NCBI GenBank assembly: GCA_012934845.2
Contig: WNNJ02000567.1
Location: forward strand, 1-64,000
Direction of reading: 5' to 3'
Source: Pomphorhynchus laevis
Taxonomy: Eukaryota; Acanthocephala; Palaeacanthocephala; Echinorhynchida; Pomphorhynchidae
Length of the DNA: 64,000 nt
A program made the position numbers and the translations under genes. The notes under the pieces are model-generated. The model searched no databases and had not been told where the DNA came from. It worked only from the letters and a program-made list of their open reading frames with translations. Numbering within the stretch: position 1 is the first letter of the stretch; each line of letters starts with the position of its first letter. Shown in pieces: positions 11,327-22,519 of this stretch.

Positions 11327-11737
11327 TTATATTGTAGAGATGGACAAGCTACTTGTACCAAATATGTTGCCAATCGAACTGATAATGATGATTTTCAAGG
11401 ACGGTGGACTCATTGAATAAGTATACTTTAAAATTATCTGCCTATGTAGCAAGATATATTTGACGACGCCAAATATATCTGGTAATGGAGCAATATCTTG
11501 TGTGGGCACAGTAGAGACATGACCGCTTTTCAATTTTACTTTAGCATATGATGGTATTCTTCGAGCAATCATGCTTCGGTGGTCAAGGCACCTCCCTTTT
11601 CTCGACAACGAATTAAGATACGCCCAGTTGAAATCAAGGCTAGTGGATGAGCTACGGTCATATTTAAACATTAGTAGCAATGCACATCCAATATCTGAGT
11701 GAATTAAGAACTTTTGGTAGGATAGATTCCCATGCAT
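11327..11737 (-). other. Possible Ty3-like integrase-tail fossil
   Basis: A 136-codon frame whose middle (KVKLKSGHVSTVPTQDIAPL) resembles the chromodomain-free tail of Ty3/gypsy-type integrases, where a strand pair is followed by a VS-x-x-D-I/L-A-P block. There are no LTRs or other pol parts in place, so at best it is an isolated old fragment. Confidence 0.3.
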
Positions 11738-11764
11738 GTAGGGGCAAGTTTGAATCTAACACTG

Positions 11765-12250
11765 ACAACGTCAAACCCTTCGTCCGCGACAAGGTCCGCT
11801 TGTCTTAATTAATTATCCGTGACATCCGCCGTATATGCCCCCTTATCGACTTCCGTTCTTGTATGTCTCTTTCATCGCTTATTTTCCTTGCAATCGTTCA
11901 ACTCCGCCTTTTTCTCGTTACTTTTTTCTTATCGCTGTCGGTTCCCCATCGTTCATCAACTTTCCTTTCTTAGACGACACTTGCCCCACCTCTCTATCGC
12001 TGCGTTCCCATCATTCCCTCTTACTCTACGTTCCCAATTACTCTAACAACTACGGTATCCGATCCTTCGTCGTCACCTCACTCCCTGTAATCGGCTCCCT
12101 CTCGACGTCCGCCGCGCGCTCTCCTAGTACATTCAAATACCGCCTCCGTGACATAATTTAGACTTTTGTTTGTTTCTTTTTCTTCGTGGTTATGTAAGCG
12201 TGCGCCAGCACGCATTTGCCAAGTAGAAATAAATCTATTTTTTATTAAGG
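11765..12250 (+). mobile_element. CR1/L2-like LINE, 5'-truncated copy
   Basis: Reads, with frame breaks, as the end of the reverse transcriptase ORF of the same family as 15655-18500: a KPFVRDKVR block, then NFPFLDDTCPTS, then LLLYVPNYSNNYGIRSFVV. A short 3' tail follows with ATGTAAGCGTGCG, CGCATTTGCCA and AATAAAT, matching the tail at 18460-18505. Truncation at the 5' end is normal for LINE copies. Confidence 0.75.
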
Positions 12251-12479
12251 AGAATAGTGCATATAGATACAAAAATGTAAACTTAAATGTAAGAACTTAA
12301 CTTATAAACTTAAACATACGCATTTAATTTATTGATTTTTATCAAAAATAATAAAAGGTATCGTTATAAAGAAAAATAATTGAAACGATTTATAAACTAA
12401 ACTTAAATAAGCCACAACATATAAGGGATAAAACACAAAACAAATCTAAACGAACGTAAACAATATTATATCGTTCGTC

Positions 12480-13790
12480 TTATTACGAACGTAAGCAATT
12501 ACATACCGATCAGCTTAACATTCATTTGCTGAAAGGTTCTCGAACGTTTGATTTTACGACATATGAAAGCTCATGTAACTAGAAACTTATCCTTACACAC
12601 ATCTCAGCATGGTTTTAGCTCACACAAATCAACATCTACGAACCTTTTGATCGCTTGTAACAGCTGGCTCAAGTCCTTGGATTAATGTTTTTATAGTGAT
12701 GCTATATTTATTGACTTAGCTAAAGCATTTGGCACGGTAGATCACACCATACTGTTACAAAAACTTACAGCTTGCAAGTTTAATTCGCGCATTGTCACTT
12801 GGATTGCTGCTTTTCTATCATACAGGAAATCGACGGTTAAAGTAGGAACATCTCTATCTGTCTGGGTGAGCATTAGAATGGGTGTTCCTCAAATTTCTAT
12901 TCTCAGTCCATTATTATTTATTATTTCCATAAATTATCTGCCTGACATTATTGAGTCATTTTTGCTGATGTACGCAGATGATATTATGTTGTGGTGCGAG
13001 ATTAGATCTGATCTAGATCTATTCTTCAAACGGACTTGGATGCCTTTTAAAATGGACAAATGAAAATAAAATAAAGTTTGTGTAGCAAAGTGCACCTAGA
13101 TTCATTTGGGAAAAATATTTAGATCACTGTTATAACATAGGATCCGTAGTATTACCTAAATTCCATCAGTTCAAAGACCTAGAAATTGTTGTGGCAAACA
13201 ACTTAAAAACTAAAACAAATAGAGAGATGAATAATAGAGAGATGAAACAAATAAATAGATGAGATTTGTTCTAGAGCGATGAGAACATTTGGTATTTTCA
13301 GAAGATGTTTCATAAAACTCACAAGCGACAATTTCCCCTATTTATTTAATGCATACGTAGGTACCATTTTAATGTACTGCTCTGAAGTGTCGTATCCACG
13401 ATCTAACAGTGAGATATCCAGATAGAAAGAATCTTGTGACGAGCATCTAAATGCGTTGCAGGTTTGGGAGATCTACCATACCACGATCGCTTATGGCGTT
13501 TAAATGTGAAACCCGTGTCTCATTGCGAAAAATTAAAGATCTTATCATTTGGTGCGTTGTGAAAGATCCTTCAAGTCTCATCAATATTATGTTTCCCTTG
13601 TGGACTGCAACTAACTCTAGGATTCATGAATTCAGAGAGTGCACCTGAAGTTGAAAAACTAAATTGTTTGGCAGACCGAGTGATCAAGAATTGAAGTTAC
13701 CTTTCAAGCGAAACTATTATGGCTAAATCAAAGACCTATTTCAAAAAATAAACCCATCTGTTTACCAGCACTTACGTTTGTTTTTTCTTC
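12480..13790 (+). mobile_element. LINE reverse transcriptase remnant (CR1/jockey type)
   Basis: Decayed ORF with recognisable RT motifs in order: a TSQHGFSSHKSTSTNLL-like block near 12600, FIDLAKAFGTVDHTILL (motif A) near 12710, GVPQISILSPLLF (motif B) near 12880, and MYADDIMLWCE (motif C, YADD) near 12970. The C-terminal GLGDLPYHDRLWRLNVKPVS block near 13460 is typical of this clade. Several frameshifts and stops make it a dead copy. Confidence 0.75.
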
Positions 13791-14200
13791 TCAGTTTTTC
13801 TTCTTTTGTGTTGCTACTAAGGTAGACTATGAATAATAATAACAATCTATGATTGCAATTCAACGATATTAATGGATACAAGATCTTTGTGGCATAATGC
13901 GGCAAATTTTCAAATTTATTCCGTCCTCGTAAAGTAAGAGAAAATAAGCATTGCGAGGCTTAAATTAAATTACTTAAAACAAAGGCACGAATTAGAACCT
14001 TAAGTGATCTTAGATCAATAAACTTAAACGTACGACGAAAGAGGCCTAACATACACATTGCTATAACAAACACAAAATCAGTATGATATATGATAAATAA
14101 ATCATCATATACTATCACACCTAGATCCAGGACAAGTCGACTAATTCTATGGGTTGTTCATTAAGATCATATTTAGGTGTCCTTATTAAGGGATATTAAC
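13790..14200. other. Stretch without recognised gene
   Basis: AT-rich sequence leading into the 300-bp tandem repeat. Short blocks such as ACGACGAAAGAGGCC (near 14035) have no clear meaning. Confidence 0.35.
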
Positions 14201-15100
14201 GGAATAAGGAATCGAACCAATAGACGCGTAATAAAAAAAATCATGAGTCTTAGAAATTTGTATTGAAACAGTTAACAATCGGAGCCAATGGTTCATTAGT
14301 AAAGCACTCACCTTGTTTTGATCACCTTGTTTGGGGTTGTGCGATTTAAATCAAACACTATTTCCTTACAGCCACACTATAAAAGCAAATCTATATTACT
14401 TAATCCGATACCGATGCTACTCCTATAACCAAAACCATTGAATTCAGAATTATTGGAGATGGATCAAAAAATTGGAAAAATTTTATTTGATATTTTATTT
14501 GGAATAAGGAATCGAAACAATCGACGCGTAATAAAAAATCATGAGTCTTAGAAATTTGTATTGAAACAGCTAACAATCGGAGCCAATAGTTCATTAGTAA
14601 ATCACTCATCTTGTTTTGATCATCTTGTTTGGGGTTGTGCGATTTAAATCAAACACTATTTCCTTACAGCCACACGATAAAAGCAAATCTATATTACTTA
14701 ATCAGATACTTATGCTACTCCTATAACCAAAACCATTGAATTTAGATTATTGGAGATGGATCAAAAAATTGGAAAAATTTTATTTGATATTTAATTTGGA
14801 ATAAGGAATCGAACCAATCGACGCGTAATAAAAAAATCATGAGTCTTAGAAATTTGTCTTGAAACAGTTAACAATCGGAGCTAATAGATCATTAGTAAAG
14901 CACTCACCTTGTTTTGATCACCTTGTTTGGGGTTGTGCGATTTAAATCAAACACTATTTCCTTACAGCCACACTATAAAAGCAAATCTATATTACTTAAT
15001 CCGATACCTATGCTACTCCTATAACCAAAACCATTGAATTTAGAATTATTGGAGATGGATCAAAAAATTGGAAAAATTTTATTTGATATTTCGCTAACGT
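14201..15100 (+). repeat. Triplicated ~300-bp unit with tRNA-like block
   Basis: GGAATAAGGAATCGAA starts at 14201, 14501 and 14798, giving units of 300 and 297 bp with high identity. Each unit contains GGTTCATTAGTAAAGCACTC, which resembles a pol III A box, and about 50 bp further TGCGATTTAAATCAAAC, which resembles a decayed B box. Each ends in one arm of the foldback family; only the last unit continues into the complete foldback (15043-15209). A tRNA-derived SINE head fused to a foldback arm and then tandemly copied would explain this. Confidence 0.7.
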
Positions 15101-15209
15101 CTCTTAGCATCTTCAGAAAATTACTGATGTAATTTCTAAAGATGCTAACAGAGATTAACGAAATATCAAATAAGAATGTTCTCATCTTTTGATCGAGATC
15201 CAATAATTC
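15043..15209. repeat. Foldback element copy 3
   Basis: Arms of about 80 bp with the same inner CATCTTCAGAAAATTAC / GTAATTTCTAAAGATG core as copies 1, 2 and 4. Its right flank to 15300 matches the left flank of copy 2 in reverse complement. Confidence 0.8.
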
Positions 15210-15654
15210 TTTATCAATAATGGATCATTATAAACTATTTATAACCACTATACTCATTTAGCCCTATTCTAAGTTGAGCCAATACTACAATTTAAATAAT
15301 TTTTAAATGTTTTTTTTCGATTATTATACAGACAAGGTATACAATTAGTATACAAACGATTAGTATACAAATTAAAAATGATAATAGCATCAAGCACTTA
15401 TACCGAACCACAATTACACATATAGTGGCGTAACAGAACCCAAATCGGCTTGATGTATGTTTAAATAGCTTAATACCACAACATCGTCATAAATAGTATA
15501 TTTATATAAATCATGAGTAATTTTGATTACATCTGCAGTTAAATGACGATAAATTGATCCTACAAAAATTGAAAGATGCGAGAATAACAAAACTTCACGA
15601 CACAACATTTCAACTGTCCCGATTGAATTTGACTCTAGAAGTGTAACTAAGCTC

Positions 15655-18500
15655 CTAAGCATACTTTTCGTCTTAGTATATTCAATACTCGCTCCATTCT
15701 TCATAAAGCTGATATGCTTCTCGATATCTTCGATCAATTATCCATCGATATTCTCTGCATTACCGAATCCTGGCACTCTGACTCCGACGATCTTGCTATT
15801 CGTCATCTATGTCGCTCTGGTTGTTCTCTAGTTGAATCATCTCGTCAAATTACATCTCATACATCTACAGCGTCTAACCATGGCGGTATTGTTGCCATTG
15901 CTCGTCACCCAATGTCTTTACGTAAAATCAACGTTAACATCCGTTACACTTCGTTCGAATTACTCATATGCAGATTATCAACGCCTTTCCCTCTGGAACT
16001 TGTGATTGTATACCGTCCAGGTTCAGTTGCCCCATCATGTATCTTCTTTAACGACCTTGCAGATCTAATGTCTCACTGTTCATTGTCAATCGGAGCCAAT
16101 TCTTTTGTTCTCGGTGACTTTACATTTGTCTTGATCGCCCGTCTGACTCTGACTCTATCACTTTAACTAATCTTTTTTCTGATTTTAACTATAAATTACT
16201 TTCAACAATCCCAACTCATATTCTCGGCGGTGCTCTCGACATCATTGCTGTTCCTAACTGCTTCAATGACTATACCTCCTTGTCAATTACTGATCCTGGT
16301 TTGTCCGATCATTTCCTTGTCACTCTTACTCTTACTCGTCCCCATCCTCCTTCTACGCCTTTACCTTTATCTACACCAAGTCGACCATGGAAGCTTCTCG
16401 ATATCCCTGTTCTCTGCACAGCCTTACTCAATTCTTCACTCTTTTCACTTCCTCTTAACTATCTCTCTCCCGATGATCTCTGCATTCTGTTTGATTCTGA
16501 ACTTACGTCGATCCTCAATAACCTTCTGCCTAGTCGACTTCGACGTTCCCAGCGCTTGCGCCATGCTCCCTGGTTCGATTCTGACTGTAGTCTTTCTGAG
16601 CGTCGGCTCTGTCACTCTTTTCGTGTGTATAAACGCTTTCTTAAACGTTCACCCAACTCACTCCATCCAAATCTTCGTGATTCCTAATTTTCTCAACGCC
16701 GTTCACATCTCATTCTTATACGTACTAAACGTACTCTCTTTTGGCGAAATCAACTCGAGTCATCTTCCAACACTAAATCTCATTGGAAAATCTTAAACTC
16801 AATTCTTTCACGATCATCTACCCCTTGTAATATAAATCCTGATGAATTTTCTTCTTATCTACAAACTAAGCTATCTAATTTACTTTTTCTACTACCCATA
16901 TCCCCCTTGTACCCACTCTTATCTTTAAATACTTCCCTCCCAGAACTATTCAACCTTCTTCCAGTTTCGTCTGATGAAGTTTCTTCGGTTCTGCTGTCAT
17001 TACCTAATAAAACCTCTCCTTCTGACCCAATTCCCACTCACTTGCTTAAAAATATCTGCTCCTTTATCTTACCCTTCCTAACCACATTGTTCAACTCGTC
17101 CATCCGTAGCCGTACATTCCCTTCCATCTGGAAATGCGCCACTGTTCGTTCTCTCATCAAAAAGCAATCTCTCAAGCAAGTAAGTACATATCTCTATTCC
17201 TCTAACTTATTTCATCCCTTCCAAGCCGCTTTTCGCTCTAATTACTCTACCGAAATTGCATGTCTTAAAGTTTATAACGACTTACTCATATCGCGCGATC
17301 ATAAATTATGTAGTGTCATAGTTTCTCTTGATCTATCGTCTGCTTTTGACATCGTCGATCACTCGATTCTTCTCCATCGCATTCGTCATGATTATGGCTT
17401 CTCTTTACCCACTGTATCATGGTTTCCTTCATATCTATCAAACCGTACATTTCGCGTATATTCTAACTCTTCTCTCTCCTATCCTTCGTCCATTCCGTCC
17501 GGTGTTCCACAAGGCTCCGTATTAGGCCCTATACTTTTCTCTCTTCTTCTTGGTGATTTGTCTTCGATTTCTCATAAATTTTACTTCCATGTTATGCAAT
17601 ATGCTGATGGCATTCTCATATATGCTCATGCACCTGTTTATCGTATTCACGATCTTAGTGTTTCCGCTTCGGACTGTCTTGTCTCAATTTCCAATCATAT
17701 TTCTTCCCTTCGCCTTTCTCTGAATCCTGATAAATCCAAAATTATGTGGATCCTACCTCGACGCCTCGGCTTCGAACCTCCCTCCGTATCATTAAATTCT
17801 ACAATTCTTCCTATCGTTGATAATCTCGTTTTCCTAGGCTTCCATTTTGACAACCGACTTTCACTTAAACCTTTCGTTAGAGATAAAGTACGATCATCTA
17901 CCTTGATACTCCGCAACCTCCGTCAAGTTCGTAGATTGATCGATTTCCCTTCTTGTATGACTCTCATATCATCTCTCCTTTTTTCTAGACTCGATTATTG
18001 TCTTAGTATATTTTCCAACTCACCTAAATCCACTTTTCTTCCCTACAACGATCGTCAACGCTGCTGACCGAATTCTCCTCCGTCTTCGTCGTTTTGATCA
18101 TACTTCTTACCATCTTGCTTCTCTCGATTTGCCTACAATTTATTGTCGTGTTCAAATTCGTCTTCTTATCGTTGCTTTCCGCCTTGTAACTTTTCATACC
18201 CCTTCATTTCTCAACCTTCCTTTTCTTGATAATTCTCGTCCTGTTTACCGTTCATTGCGTTCCTGTAATTCCCTTCTTTTACATGTCCCAAACTATTCTA
18301 CCTCCTTTGGACTCCGCTCCTTCCTGGTGGCTGCTCCTCTATCGTGGAATCATCTACCCATTCATATACGCCAATCAACTTCCCTGCAGTGCTTCAAACG
18401 ACAAATCCGATCCCATTTAAACAATTTATCTGATTGACTTTTTCATTTTTGTTTGTGGACTTGTAAGCCTACAGCTTGTACGCATTTGCCACATTAAATA
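15655..18500 (+). mobile_element. CR1/L2-like LINE, nearly full-length ORF2, decayed
   Basis: Apurinic endonuclease and reverse transcriptase in order. The endonuclease part has IDILCITESWHSDSDD near 15735 and FVLGDF near 16100, then LSITDPGLSDHFLVTLTL near 16280. The RT part (16907-18067 is one open frame of 386 codons) has SLDLSSAFDIVDHSILL (motif A, near 17325), SGVPQGSVLGPILF (motif B, near 17500), QYADGILIYA (motif C) and LSLNPDKSKIMWI. Motif C reads YADG where active enzymes have YADD, so this copy should be inactive. The end, NHLPIHIRQSTSLQCFKRQI near 18350, is typical of CR1/L2 clades. It ends in a short tail with AATAAATTTG. Confidence 0.88.
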
Positions 18501-18519
18501 AATTTGTATTATTAACTAA

Positions 18520-19023
18520 AGCATACAAATGCACATACAAAATAAAAGAGCAACCTATTCAACTGTATCTCTCAGCAATATAAGAACAAAGCTATGGCAA
18601 CTCAATCACTGCGTCCATAATGTCAAATTGCAACCAAGATTCAGTAATTGCAACAAACAATAGGTTAGCTCACTAACTTTGTTAAAAAGGTTTTGTACAT
18701 TAGCATTGAAGAAATAATGAAACGTTAAAAATTTTTAAAAACGTTAAAAAGTTTTCTTGGTTATTATAATTCTTACAATGAGCCACTGACGAAGCCGTAA
18801 CGCGGCGAAAGCTTTGGCAAATATATAAAACTAACTCGGCCTTTGATCTGATTAACTTTTGCATTTTAATGATAAATTGTTTCGATTCTCTAAACTCATA
18901 CACAAAATGAACACTATCTTGATTGAATGAAATGTTTACATGCTTTAATAGGATATATATAGATGTTTCAATCATGTCTTCTAAACAATTATATACCACA
19001 GTGTAAATAGCGAAAGTATGTAT
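18520..19023. other. Stretch holding a PLE-type GAAGCCG..CGGCGAAA motif
   Basis: At 18786-18812 the text CTGACGAAGCCGTAACGCGG followed by CGAAAGC folds as a GCCG/CGGC stem between CTGACGA and GAAA. One extra base sits before the stem compared with a true hammerhead. The same layout recurs in the foldback family. No gene is seen around it. Confidence 0.4.
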
Positions 19024-19028
19024 GATGG

Positions 19029-19610
19029 TGTGATGAAATTATCTTACCATTTACACTGTAAATCTTAACCCTTCATGTAAACTATTTACATTTATTGATT
19101 TACTACTTTGTTTTGTAGATATTATTCAATAAAGCTTTTTTACAAGCGTATATGTTTACCCTACAATTTATTGAGTAATATTATCTCTATGGCGGAATAT
19201 CTATCATCTACGACCAGAGCGTCTGACGATATTACCCGACGATTCTAAAGCGCAGGATCACTTCCGTAATTGGTCCGTAACATTCAAAAATTACATTCGA
19301 AAGCTGGCAATGGAGGATGAAGACTCGCAACTATATACGCTATTCAATTTCGTATCGCCAGCAGTGTTTAAGCTCATCATAACGTGTGCGAACTACACTG
19401 ACGCCATAAAGTTGCCCAGTGAGCGACCAATTAGCCAAGTATACGCCCGACACATGCTGCGGTATCGGAAGCAAAATCCGAATGAAACGTTCGACTAATA
19501 CTTATCCGAACTACTTACTCATTTACTACAAAGTTGTAAATCAGTAAGTGTAAATAGTTTACATTAAGGGTTAAGATTTACAATGTAAATGGTAAGGTAA
19601 TTTCATCACA
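19029..19610 (+). mobile_element. Ty3/gypsy-like fossil with inverted ends
   Basis: A gag fragment (about 19190-19545, recognisable by FNFVSPAVFKLI and ISQVYARHMLRYRKQNP) is preceded by a short LTR-like segment that starts TGTGATGAAATT and holds an AATAAAG near 19130. The last 62 bp (19549-19610) are the inverted copy of the first 62 bp (19029-19090), with few mismatches. GATGG flanks both sides (19024-19028 and 19611-19615), as a 5-bp target duplication would. It lacks pol and is broken; it looks moderately old. Confidence 0.7.
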
Positions 19611-19619
19611 GATGGCATT

Positions 19620-20890
19620 GTCTGCAATAAAGTCCATCGAGCGCGTATATGCCGCTCCCTATAAATAGATAATTTTGAATCATAAGATTTTTCTCTCCAG
19701 CGTTTAATCGTTCATGCATGTTTTCGCCATATTTAGACATAACTTTCATCCGCTTAAAGATCCTTTACTACTTATGGGACTACCACGCAAACGAATTCTG
19801 GAAGATAGTTCTACTTTTTTAGAAAACTACAAAAAACTACTCGTTTTAAACATTTAACTAAAAACTTTTGAAAGTATAGAGTGTACTGCTGACAAATCAT
19901 CATCCAGATGATGTTGGACGTTGACCAAAAATGATTCAGGCAAATTTAGAAAGATTACCACAACTGAACGATCGTTTTGAGATTTAGAGTGAATATAAAT
20001 GCGCAGCGTCAGACAATATACTTAATTCCTCCAAATTCTCCTAATATGGCAGCGAAATTGACAATAATGACGGTTCATGATATGTAATCGAGAAATATGT
20101 AATCGTGGACAAAAAATGTGGATTAATGTTTCTCGGATATATTTCGCAGCCTAAACGATTGTAAATGTTCACATAGACCGTTATCATCTTCACAAAATAC
20201 ATTTTTAGAGGCACGCCTAACTTAACTTGAGTGTTTTACATGCTTTTGTTATTACATATTATTATTGCTGCAGAACTCTTAACCAAAATGGCTATTTTGC
20301 TCGCTTACTAAATTTCATAATTCAAATTAACACACATTTCAAAGAAAACGTGAGCAGTTCTCGTCCATATTTAAAAAATATTGAATTGTGGACTAAAATA
20401 ACGCTAGATTGGATCTCACTACTTCGTCAAGAAGGCGATTTCATGATCTAATCAATATATGGGATAGTCGGGTAAGCTTGGGCAATGATTATGTGATTAT
20501 GTTTTAAATGCAATGGAATGACCACTGTGATAAAGTCTGTCATTTAAAGTAATATATTTATAGCTGTACTCCTCGTGGTTTCTGGCCTTGTGCCACATTG
20601 CTGTCTAATGAACTAGCGCGAATACCCTTTATATTAATAATTACAACTTGTCTCTATAATTCTGTCGATACAATTCAGACACAATTTGCTGCCTCGCCGA
20701 AAAATCCTCTCCAAATTCTCGATTTCTCTTTTGATCACAGGAAACAATTCATGAATATCATATTTAAAATGTGGCTTGACTAATGTATAAAATCAAGTCC
20801 CATCATATCTTCCGAAGGTAGGGTCGAATCGCCTACATGTAAATGATAGTATTTTTGAATATTTAATAATAAATCAGTATCAGTTTTGAG
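19620..20890. other. Stretch with one possible terminal exon
   Basis: Mostly non-coding. A frame at 20277-20451 (+) follows an acceptor-like ATTATTGCTGCAG and ends in TAA; its product includes NGYFARLLNFIIQINTHF and no motif I recognise. It could be a last exon but has no upstream partner. Confidence 0.3.
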
Positions 20891-20899
20891 CATTTAATA

Positions 20900-21900
20900 A
20901 TAGACTTATCCAGCTAACAAAATAGCTATCAATCCCATAATTACGTAATGCTTCAAAGAGAACATGCGGAACACGTTCGAATTCTCGACTGAAGTCAAAG
21001 AACAACACGTCGACCGTAACTCTTTCTATTCTCTAGCACACAGTAAATTTGTCAAACAAGATTTTCCTTTACGAAAGCCGTGTTGGGTCGTAGATAACTG
21101 ATTGAAACTCTGTAAATAATATGTAATGTGTTTGATCATAACACGCTCTATGATTTTACTAACAGTACTTAATAAACTAGCAGGCATACAGGTTGTAAGA
21201 TTTGAACGGTTGCCTTTTTATAAATTGGCACTACAGTCAATTTCTTCCAATTCATCGGTATTTCTTGGATATCTAAAGACGGAGTAAAGCTGCGAGATGG
21301 TAACTGAGTTGATAACTAAAAAGCCATAAGATATATGGACTAATATCATTGGGACGATAAAACTCTCTCCTCCTCCTAACATAAGACCAAAACCTTATAG
21401 GATGTATAGTAATTGAATTCACTAAGGCAATATCATATTCTCCCTGTTTTGATATTCTCACCCTCCTGAAAGCAGTACGTAAGAACTTGTATTGTGGTAT
21501 GAGTGATTTCTCTCTTAAGACTTTTTGAACATACAGTTACGTGCCTTTAACATTTTTCACAATTCTAAATCATATCACGTTGGCTTTTACTTTTTAATCT
21601 TGTCAAAAACCGTAAAAGGAGCAAATTTATCTGAAATATGTATTAGTTTGTCACTTATTGCTTTCCCATTATCTTCTACATCTTGGGAGTAGAAGCTGAT
21701 ATTGGCGGAATCGACATATTGCAAAAGAGCTGCGTGATCCAATTTCTACCAGATGAGTCTTACTAACCGAGGTTCCATATCCTCTTTGAATATTATCAGA
21801 AAATTTTAAACAAAGTACAAAAATCCATGATCACTTGAACCTACGAGTGTTCATATGTGATATCCCTCATCTGTATCTGTGGTTTAGAATAACAGATGAT
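20900..21900 (-). mobile_element. LINE reverse transcriptase remnant
   Basis: Read on the minus strand it gives, in decayed frames, an upstream linker with RFWSYVRRRREFYRP near 21380, MNWKKLTVVPIYKK near 21240, SLLSTVSKIIERVMIKHI near 21170, QHGFRKGKSCLTNLL near 21070 and motif A as VDVLFFDFSREFERVPH near 21000. This is the order of a jockey/CR1-type RT. The 3' half is missing. Confidence 0.75.
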
Positions 21901-22189
21901 GAATATACGAGCTTTCGCAGTTGAATCTAGTCGGTTTATTAACATGTTGAAACATGAACATATCACATGTGAAGAATTCCCACAGCAAAATAATCCACTT
22001 TAGATGGAATGAATGTATACGTGTTATTTGTATGTGATGCGAACTCTGTCGAATTAATGCAAATAGTAGTTATAGCAGACTTAGAAGGCCCCCATTCATA
22101 GATTGCAAAGTAGTACTTTTAAATACATAGTTGTTTAATTTTGGCTGAGAGCTTATAAGTTAATGTAACAAGGTTTCCACAATTTCCAA

Positions 22190-22510
22190 CCTTCTACGAC
22201 GAGATGCGGCACAAAATTTGAATTTTAATGATAAAGAAGGTGTATATTGAACACCTTCTATACAATTTAAATCAATTTAAAATATTGAACTTAATTCGTT
22301 CTTTTTTAATTCAGAGGGTTGATCAGGATTAATAAATCAGATCAGATAATTGAGATAAAATTCAAATAATTAAGTAATAATATATCTTTACTATTTATTC
22401 AAATAATATATTTATTATTTATTCAAATAATAAAGATATATTATATTACATTATATTATAATCACATCAGATAACTGTGTCTAGGTATTTTATACTATAT
22501 AAAATAAAAA
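22190..22510. repeat. Inverted partner of 10660-11120
   Basis: Reverse-complement match including CTACGACGAGATGCGG, TTAATTCAGAGGGTTGATCA and the run of TTATTATTTATTCAAATAA blocks. Confidence 0.65.
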
Positions 22511-22519
22511 AGATAAATA

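Noticed and set aside
15414-15737. 107-codon minus-strand ORF
   Set aside because: Its first ~27 codons are the antisense of the LINE endonuclease start and it begins at a non-ATG codon after an in-frame stop; the rest shows no family or splice context.
16230-16796. 188-codon plus-strand ORF
   Set aside because: Overlaps the LINE ORF2 region in another frame; low-complexity hydrophobic product from C/T-rich text.
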